Below are positions 7,099 to 11,044 of a stretch of 11,044 nt of DNA, one piece after another. The notes beneath the pieces were generated by a model that saw only the letters and a program-made list of their open reading frames with translations, made no database searches and was not told where the DNA came from. How positions within the stretch are numbered: the stretch's first letter is position 1; each line of letters starts with the position of its first letter. Source of the DNA: Gemmatimonadota bacterium (GTDB lineage: Bacteria; Gemmatimonadota; Gemmatimonadetes; Gemmatimonadales; GWC2-71-9). The DNA lies in contig JAEHDT010000097.1 in assembly GCA_016880225.1 (NCBI GenBank), positions 1 to 11,044 of the forward strand. Direction: 5' to 3'. The position numbers and the translations under genes are program-made.

Positions 7099-8471
7099 GT
7101 GACGGGCTGTTCCATCAACGCATCGCCCGCACGCGGCGCCGGCGGCGCTTCGGCGATCGTGTCGAGGAACCGCTGCAGCACATCGGAGAGGGTTGGCTCA
7201 CCGAGCTCCTGGAGCTCATACCGGACCCGCACGCTCGGCTTGTCGAGACCCACGATGCGCGCCAGGTCGACGGGAGTCCCGATGACGACCAGATCGGCTG
7301 GCGTGCGGCGAATGGTCTCAGCCAGCTCCCGCACCTGCTCCTCGCCGTAGCCCATGGCCGGAAGCACGGGGCCCGTCGCCGGGTAGGCCGCATAGGTGTC
7401 ACGGATCGACCCCACGGCATAGGGGCGCGGATCGACGATCTCCCCCGCCCCGTACCGCTTCGCCGCCACCCAGCCCGCCCCATACGGCATGCCGCCGTGC
7501 GTCACCGTGGGACCGTCCTCCACCACGAGCACACGCTTGCGATGAATCTCCGCACCGCCCTGCACGAAGATCGGGCTCGCCGCCTCGACGATGCTCGCAT
7601 CCGGGTTCAGCTCGCCGACCACGCGGCGCGCCGTCGCGATCTCGGCGAGGGACGCCGTGTCGACCTTGTTGATCACAATCGCATCCGCCATGCGCACGAC
7701 CGCCTCGCCGGGATGGTAGTGGGCGGCGTGGTCGGCGCGATGCGGGTCAACGACGGCGATCAAGAGATTTGGGACGAAGAAAGGCAGGTCGTTGTTGCCG
7801 CCGTCCCAAAGCACGATGTCTGCCTCGCGCTCCGCCTCGCGCAGGATGCGCTCGTAGTCCACACCGGCATACACGACGCGCCCCGCGCGCAGCAGCGGTT
7901 CATACTCCTCCCGCTCCTCGATCGTCACCCGATGGCGGTCAAGGTCCTCGAATCCGGCGAACCGCTGCACGGCCTGGCGGGCTAGGTCGCCGTAGGGCAT
8001 GGGATGGCGCACGACGACGGCATGAATTCCCAGCCCGTCCAGGATCGCGGCGACGCGGCGGGTCGTCTGACTCTTGCCGGCACCCGTGCGCGCCGCGCAC
8101 ACCGCCACCACCGGCACGATGGCCTGCAGCATCGTGTGCCGGGGCCCGAGCAGCAGGAAGTCCGCGCCCGCCGCGAGCGTGCGCGAGGCGAGGTGCATGA
8201 CGTGCTCATGAGAGACGTCCGAGTAACTGAAGACCACGACGTCCGCGTGGAGGTCGCGTATCAGGCCTTCGAGCCGCTCTTCGGGCTCGATCGGAATCCC
8301 CTCGGGATAGCCCGGCCCCGCGAGCTCGGCCGGGTAACGTCGACCGGCGATGTTGGGGATCTGCGCCGCCGTGAAGGCGACCACGCGGTACTCGGGGTTG
8401 CCGCGGAAATGCACGTTGAAGTTGTGAAAGTCGCGGCCTGCCGCTCCCAGGATGAGAACGTGTTCGGTCAT
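7095..8471 (-). CDS. cpgS: Cyclic 2,3-diphosphoglycerate synthetase-like protein (COG2403, P-loop)
   Basis: In the archaeon Methanothermus fervidus the founding enzyme closes 2,3-bisphosphoglycerate to cyclic 2,3-diphosphoglycerate, a thermoprotective solute, using ATP. This 458-aa protein has the family architecture: an N-terminal Rossmann-like part (VLILGAAGRDFHNFNVHFRG, about 6-24; FSYSDVSHEHVM, 81-92), a P-loop ARTGAGKS (127-134), WDGGNNDLPFF (222-232), VVDPHRADH (240-248) and a GTPase-like NKVD (268-271). A C-terminal domain (PADLVVIGTPVDLARIVGL) completes it. Bacterial members are common in genomes with no known cDPG, so the product is inferred, not shown. The ATG at 8471-8469 has no obvious Shine-Dalgarno. 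It forms an operon with prs (4-base GTGA overlap); both handle phosphorylated central-carbon compounds. Confidence 0.87.
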   Translation of the reverse strand: MTEHVLILGAAGRDFHNFNVHFRGNPEYRVVAFTAAQIPNIAGRRYPAELAGPGYPEGIPIEPEERLEGLIRDLHADVVVFSYSDVSHEHVMHLASRTLAAGADFLLLGPRHTMLQAIVPVVAVCAARTGAGKSQTTRRVAAILDGLGIHAVVVRHPMPYGDLARQAVQRFAGFEDLDRHRVTIEEREEYEPLLRAGRVVYAGVDYERILREAEREADIVLWDGGNNDLPFFVPNLLIAVVDPHRADHAAHYHPGEAVVRMADAIVINKVDTASLAEIATARRVVGELNPDASIVEAASPIFVQGGAEIHRKRVLVVEDGPTVTHGGMPYGAGWVAAKRYGAGEIVDPRPYAVGSIRDTYAAYPATGPVLPAMGYGEEQVRELAETIRRTPADLVVIGTPVDLARIVGLDKPSVRVRYELQELGEPTLSDVLQRFLDTIAEAPPAPRAGDALMEQPVT

Positions 8472-8598
8472 TGTGGCAGGCTAGCGTGGGCGCGATGAAG
8501 CGACTCTGAGGCCACACTGAGAAGCTCGTGCGACGTCCTTCACGGACGCCTCATGCGCCGTTTCCGGCCATCTCAGGTGCTGTCCGCTTGCTTGTACC
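8472..8598. promoter_or_regulatory. Divergent intergenic region between cpgS-like and carS-like genes
   Basis: This 127-base gap must carry promoters for both operons. It holds TGTGGC (8472-8477) with its inverted copy GCCACA (8511-8516), and a small hairpin CGTCC-ttcac-GGACG (8534-8548). No clear -35/-10 pair or Shine-Dalgarno is seen before either start, so neither transcription start is placed. Confidence 0.3.
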
Positions 8599-9096
8599 AT
8601 GCTTCGAATCGCTCAGGTCCTCTACTTCATGGCGCCGGCGTACCTCGCGAACATGGCTCCGCCGTTCCAGAAGTACTGGACGGGATGGAACCGCCCGATC
8701 AGCGAGCGCTGGCTTGGCAGCCACAAGACCGCCCTCGGGTTCGCCCTGGGCGTGCTTACGGCTCTGCTCACGACTTTCGTCCAGTCACGCCTCGGTTGGC
8801 GAGGCGCCCTCGCGAGCTACGACGAGTGGCCCACGTTGGGACTGCTGTTCGGCGTGGGCGCCATGGCGGGCGACAGCATCAAGAGCTTCGTCAAGCGGCG
8901 CCTGGGGATCGCGCCGGGACGGCCGTGGATCCCGGCCGACCAAGTGGATTACCTGGTGGGAGCGCTGGCCCTCGTATGGAGCCGCGTCCACCTATCGTGG
9001 GCGGATCTGGCCGTCATCTTCGCCGTCGGCATCCCCGGCCACTTCGCCATCACCCGGATCGGCTACGGGCTGGGGGTACGCGATGTCAAGCGCTAG
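8599..9096 (+). CDS. carS: CDP-archaeol synthase-like membrane protein (PF01864/DUF46)
   Basis: The archaeal enzyme uses CTP to activate unsaturated archaetidic acid (the lipid phosphate precursor) to CDP-archaeol at the membrane. This 165-aa protein has the usual family length and about four to five hydrophobic segments (roughly 4-21, 44-62, 78-98, 117-128, 134-150). Family blocks are APAYLANMAPP (12-22), RWLGSHKTALGFALGVL (37-53), GDSIKSFVKRRLG (91-103), PWIPADQVDYLVGA (109-122) and the C-terminal GHFAITRIGYGLGVRDVK. In a bacterium, which has ester-linked glycerol-3-phosphate lipids, the true substrate is unclear; it might activate another polyprenyl or phosphatidic acid. No strong Shine-Dalgarno precedes ATG 8599; ATG 8629 (MAPAYLANM) is an alternative. 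Its end overlaps the next gene by 14 bases, implying coupling. Confidence 0.85.
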   Translation: MLRIAQVLYFMAPAYLANMAPPFQKYWTGWNRPISERWLGSHKTALGFALGVLTALLTTFVQSRLGWRGALASYDEWPTLGLLFGVGAMAGDSIKSFVKRRLGIAPGRPWIPADQVDYLVGALALVWSRVHLSWADLAVIFAVGIPGHFAITRIGYGLGVRDVKR

Positions 9097-9658
9097 TCCT
9101 GCGGCGCGCCCGCGCGTCCCCGCGGCCTTCGCCTACCGCAATCTGGACGACGCCACTCGGATGCACATGCTGCAAGAGCTCGAGCGCGATGTCACAGAAG
9201 ACCACGTGTATCTGAGCCCGCGCCTCACGGCGCGGGGTCGAGCCGAATGGGTCGCGCTGCTCCGGGCGGCGGCCCGTGAGCACGACGTGGCGTGGCTCGC
9301 CGCCGAGCTGCGGCATCGCCGGCTGCTGCAGGTGGCGGAACGACACACGCGCGCGGGGCGGGCATACACGCGGCGCGTTCCCGCGGATGCCGCCGCGATC
9401 CTCGCCGAGGGTGAATTCAATCGCCTCTACATCCGCGCCTTGTGCGCCCGCGCACTCTCGGAGGGCAGCACGACCGTGGTTGTCTATCGGGCACGCGAGT
9501 CCCGGGAACCGCGGCCCCGATCTGAAGCACTGATCGGCTCGTACGTCGACGCGGCGGCGCTGCTCGCGGATCTGCGGCGCGCGAAGGGCCGCGAACCCGC
9601 GCTGCTCCCCTACGTCAACTCCGGTCTGTCGGTGCAGCTCCCTGAACTGGGCCTGTAG
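9083..9658 (+). CDS. Conserved-looking protein of unknown function, 191 aa
   Basis: I do not recognise the family. ATG 9083 lies inside the end of the carS-like gene (14-base overlap) behind a GGGGG run (9072-9076) at 6 bases, a plausible ribosome site. The protein is soluble, Arg/Ala-rich and mostly helical up to about residue 128, including EFNRLYIRALCARALSEG (111-128). It then shows a strand-like VVVYRARES (132-140), a Pro/Arg/Ser stretch EPRPRSEALIG (142-152), another helix (VDAAALLADLRRAKG) and LPYVNSGLSVQLP near the C-terminus. That mix of a compact motif with NSGLSVQLP suggests a folded domain rather than a spurious ORF, and its GC-rich third positions agree. The longer open frame upstream (from 8528) runs through carS and is rejected. 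The ligase pseudogene starts 9 bases after it. No function is assigned. Confidence 0.75.
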   Translation: MSSASPAARPRVPAAFAYRNLDDATRMHMLQELERDVTEDHVYLSPRLTARGRAEWVALLRAAAREHDVAWLAAELRHRRLLQVAERHTRAGRAYTRRVPADAAAILAEGEFNRLYIRALCARALSEGSTTVVVYRARESREPRPRSEALIGSYVDAAALLADLRRAKGREPALLPYVNSGLSVQLPELGL

Positions 9659-9667
9659 ATTCACCGC

Positions 9668-10008
9668 ATGCCGAAGACCGGCACGCGCCTCTTGAGAATG
9701 CTGGCGGACACGTTCGCCCGGCTCGAAGCGAGCGGCGGCCGGCTCGAGGCGACCGACATCGTCGCAGGGATGTTCGCGCGGGTCGCGCGGGTGGAGCTCC
9801 AGCCGATCGTGTACTTGCTCCAAGGGCAGCCTGCCGCCGGCGTACGAAGGCGTCGAGTTCGGCGTAGGGGAGCGGCTGCTGGTCCGCGTCCTGGCGCGGG
9901 CGTATGACTCGCGCGAATCGGCCGTCGCCGCGCGGCTCAAGCGCGCCCCAGGACGCCACGTCGGAGCGGGAGATCATCGCGCTGTACCGCATGCAGCGCT
10001 CCCCTTGA
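9668..10008 (+). pseudogene. ATP-dependent DNA ligase remnant: frameshift plus large internal deletion
   Basis: The frame from ATG 9668 gives ~54 residues (TFARLEASGGRLEATDI, then ELQPIVYLLQGQ) matching the N-terminal domain of archaeal/eukaryotic-type ATP-dependent ligases. An extra C at about 9830 then breaks the frame; in the +1-corrected frame from 9831 the match continues as LPPAYEGVEFGVGERLLVR and RVLARAYDSRES. Near 9940-9950 the sequence switches frame again and reads APQDATSEREIIALYRMQ to the TGA at 10006-10008. That is the conserved ligase C-terminus (compare human LIG1, QPEQATTSAQVACLYRKQ). The whole catalytic core (the Lys nucleotidyl-transfer motif, OB fold; roughly 450 residues by family length) is missing. 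The uncorrected frame ends at 9907. No active ligase can be made. The stop overlaps the TTG of the next gene, the junction expected of an intact ancestral operon. Confidence 0.83.
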
Positions 10009-10727
10009 AGCTCAGCTTCCTGGGAACCCGCGGCTACACCGAGATCACCACGCGTCGGCACCGGCGCCACAGCGCGATGATCGTCGGGTACGACGGCCAC
10101 CGGGTGATGGTCGACTGCGGCGAGGACTGGATGGGAAGGGTGCAGGCGCTCCACCCGCACGCGATCGTGCTCACGCACGCGCACCCCGATCACGCTTGGG
10201 GCTTGCAGGCGGGCGCGCCGTGTCCCGTCTTCGCCACCCGGGAATCCTGGGCTCACCTGCCCTACGAGATTGCGGACCGCCGCATCGTCGTGCCCCGCAG
10301 ACCGGTCCGCATCGCCGGGATCACCTTCGAAGCGTTCCCCGTCGAGCACTCGACCCGCGCGCCGGCGGTGGGATACCGCGTGACCGCGGGTGGCCTGGCC
10401 ATCTTCTACGTCCCCGACTTGGTCTACATCTACGAGCGCCATGCCGCGCTCAGCGGAGTGCGATTGTACGTGGGCGACGGCGCGACCGTGACTCGCCCGC
10501 TCGTCCGCCGGCGTGGCCGCACCCTGATCGGACACACACCGATGCGGACCCAGCTCGGCTGGTGCCAAAAAGAGGGTGTACCCGGTGCCATCTTCACCCA
10601 CTGCGGAACCGAGGTGATCACGGCTGACGAACGACGCCTCGGGGCGCGGCTCCGCGCGATGGCGCAGGAGCGCGGGGTCGCGGCGGCGATCGCTCACGAC
10701 GGTCTCTCACTGACGCTGCGGGCCTGA
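10005..10727 (+). CDS. MBL-fold metallo-hydrolase
   Basis: This 240-aa metallo-beta-lactamase-fold hydrolase resembles RNase Z/cyclic-phosphodiesterase-like members. It opens MKLSFLGTRGYTEITTRRHR, then VDCGEDW (36-42). The metal-binding motif is HAHPDH (His58, His60, Asp62, His63); further ligands are probably His115 in FPVEHSTRAPAVGY and Asp138 in FYVPDL. IGHTPMRTQLGWC and AIFTHCGTE follow. A nucleic-acid or cyclic phosphate substrate is plausible but not shown. The start is TTG 10005-10007, sharing TTGA with the ligase remnant's stop; no ATG/GTG fits as well. A small inverted repeat GAAGC-tca-GCTTC (10007-10019) covers the first codons and could weaken initiation. It is shorter than the ~340-aa exonucleases of ligase-associated repair clusters, so it is not called one. 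It is the last gene of the carS-like operon. Confidence 0.86.
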   Translation: MKLSFLGTRGYTEITTRRHRRHSAMIVGYDGHRVMVDCGEDWMGRVQALHPHAIVLTHAHPDHAWGLQAGAPCPVFATRESWAHLPYEIADRRIVVPRRPVRIAGITFEAFPVEHSTRAPAVGYRVTAGGLAIFYVPDLVYIYERHAALSGVRLYVGDGATVTRPLVRRRGRTLIGHTPMRTQLGWCQKEGVPGAIFTHCGTEVITADERRLGARLRAMAQERGVAAAIAHDGLSLTLRA

Positions 10728-10748
10728 CGCGGCTGCGCACCATGAAAA

Positions 10749-10785
10749 CGGGCGGCCCGCCTCTCTGTCGAGGACGGGCCGCCCG
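10749..10785. terminator. Strong 15-bp hairpin after the MBL gene; possible terminator
   Basis: CGGGCGGCCCG (10749-10759) pairs perfectly with CGGGCCGCCCG (10775-10785). The stem continues as CCTC/GAGG (10760-10763 with 10770-10773) past a single bulged A (10774) to a six-base loop. It begins 22 bases after the MBL stop. On + there is no T-run after it, so it is not a canonical intrinsic terminator for the operon. On the minus strand it is followed by TTTTC, a weak intrinsic terminator for any transcript entering from the right. It may equally be the first helix of the structured element to its right. Confidence 0.4.
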
Positions 10786-11024
10786 ACGCATCGGTTACCC
10801 GGAGTCGAGGAATTCCCTTCCTCGTTCTTCTTCCCGCGGCGACCGCCTAACTGATGCGTTTGCGGTTTGGCGTTGGGAGCTCCGGCTTCCATCGCCATGA
10901 AGCTTGACGAGCTTCACGGTTCGCCGATGCGGGCGCTGCGAGTCGGTCGAATCGCGGATCGACCTCTTGCACTGCACGTCGGAGCGCCACTCCGACGTGG
11001 GTGAGACTCGCGATGGGTCTCACC
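10749..11024 (+). ncRNA. Candidate structured RNA (array of abutting helices)
   Basis: Almost the whole stretch folds locally. After the hairpin ending at 10785, a 12-pair stem (10786-10797 with 10848-10859, one G-U) encloses hairpins 10806-10824 (7 bp) and 10836-10846 (4 bp). Then come 10868-10897 (12 pairs, one U-U mismatch, one G-U, a C-UCCG-G tetraloop), 10898-10916 (7 bp), 10922-10935 (4 bp), a two-part stem 10937-10971 (6 bp with one G-U, a 2/1 internal loop, 6 bp), 10975-10999 (10 bp perfect) and 11000-11024 (8 bp perfect). Several neighbours touch end to end. The G-U pairs and the UCCG loop favour + as the RNA strand; on - they would be C-A mismatches and a CGGA loop. No known RNA family was recognised. 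It may continue past the window. A DNA-level role (folded single strand) remains possible. Confidence 0.42.
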
Positions 11025-11044
11025 GCTCCAGATGAAGTGATCAC

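Larger units (their letters stand above)
10728..11044. other. 317-base end region without a convincing gene
   Basis: Short minus-strand frames exist here, but the longest (10847 to the window end) has about 40% A/T in third codon positions. That is unlike the strongly GC-rich third positions of the real genes, and it resembles no family I know. No tRNA cloverleaf was found on either strand. The visible content is the dense set of inverted repeats described separately, and the final bases (11037-11044) form the palindrome GTGATCAC. Confidence 0.6.

Noticed and set aside
8528..9082. Upstream extension of the 191-aa protein frame through carS
   Set aside because: The extension is Arg/Ser-rich shadow sequence over a well-supported membrane protein gene; ATG 9083 has a plausible ribosome site.
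9615..10697. 360-aa open frame on the minus strand
   Set aside because: It lies antisense to the MBL gene and ligase remnant, both supported by conserved motifs; its translation is low-complexity and matches nothing known to me.
10930..10985. tRNA-like GGTCGAATC stretch
   Set aside because: No acceptor, D and anticodon stems can be arranged around it; the bases pair instead in a long hairpin 10937-10971.
10847..11044. Minus-strand frame open to the window edge, possible gene 3' end
   Set aside because: Third codon positions are about 40% A/T, unlike the real genes here, and most of its bases sit in hairpin stems. It cannot be excluded without sequence to the right.
10786..11044. CRISPR array or tandem direct repeats
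   Set aside because: The repeats are inverted, different from each other in sequence and not regularly spaced.

Overview
The window is GC-rich, gene-dense bacterial DNA. It has GTG and TTG starts, 4-base stop/start overlaps and very short gaps. The host cannot be named from sequence alone; a high-GC environmental lineage (for example Proteobacteria, Rokubacteria/Methylomirabilota-like or Gemmatimonadota-like) is only a guess. A striking share of the genes belong to families better known from Archaea: RNA 3'-phosphate cyclase, a LonB-like protease, a cyclic-2,3-diphosphoglycerate-synthetase-like protein, a PRPP synthetase with an archaeal-style PRPP loop, a CDP-archaeol-synthase-like membrane protein and an archaeal/eukaryotic-type ATP-dependent DNA ligase (here a wreck).

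Layout. 2-373 (+) is the 3' end of rtcA. 485-3857 (+) is a compact group: a LonB-like AAA+ protease, a phosphoribosyltransferase that starts inside the lon stop codon, and a stand-alone Lrp/AsnC-type ligand-binding (RAM) domain. Converging on it is a CapA-family metallophosphatase (3889-4890, -). This is divergent, across a 180-base promoter-bearing gap, from an aminoglycoside-phosphotransferase-fold kinase (5071-6099, +). Converging on the kinase with only 3 bases between stop codons is a two-gene minus-strand operon: the cDPG-synthetase-like GTPase-fold protein (7095-8471), then PRPP synthetase (6103-7098), overlapping by 4 bases. Divergent from that, on +, is a four-cistron run: a CDP-archaeol-synthase-like protein (8599-9096), an unrecognised 191-aa protein (9083-9658), a DNA ligase pseudogene (9668-10008) and an MBL-fold hydrolase (10005-10727). 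The last 317 bases hold no convincing gene but are packed with abutting inverted repeats.

How it fits together. PRPP synthetase and the phosphoribosyltransferase suggest local PRPP/nucleotide salvage chemistry; cDPG synthetase, RtcA, Lon and the kinase look like stress, RNA-repair and small-molecule functions. This reads as an accessory or stress-type island rather than one pathway (inference).

The two most noteworthy items are (1) the ligase remnant, which keeps its N-terminal ~93 residues and its last ~21 but lacks everything between and carries a +1 frameshift, and (2) a candidate structured RNA (or ssDNA-folding element) at 10749-11024. The latter is built of at least eight helices, several touching end to end, one capped by a UCCG tetraloop, with G-U wobbles that favour the + strand.
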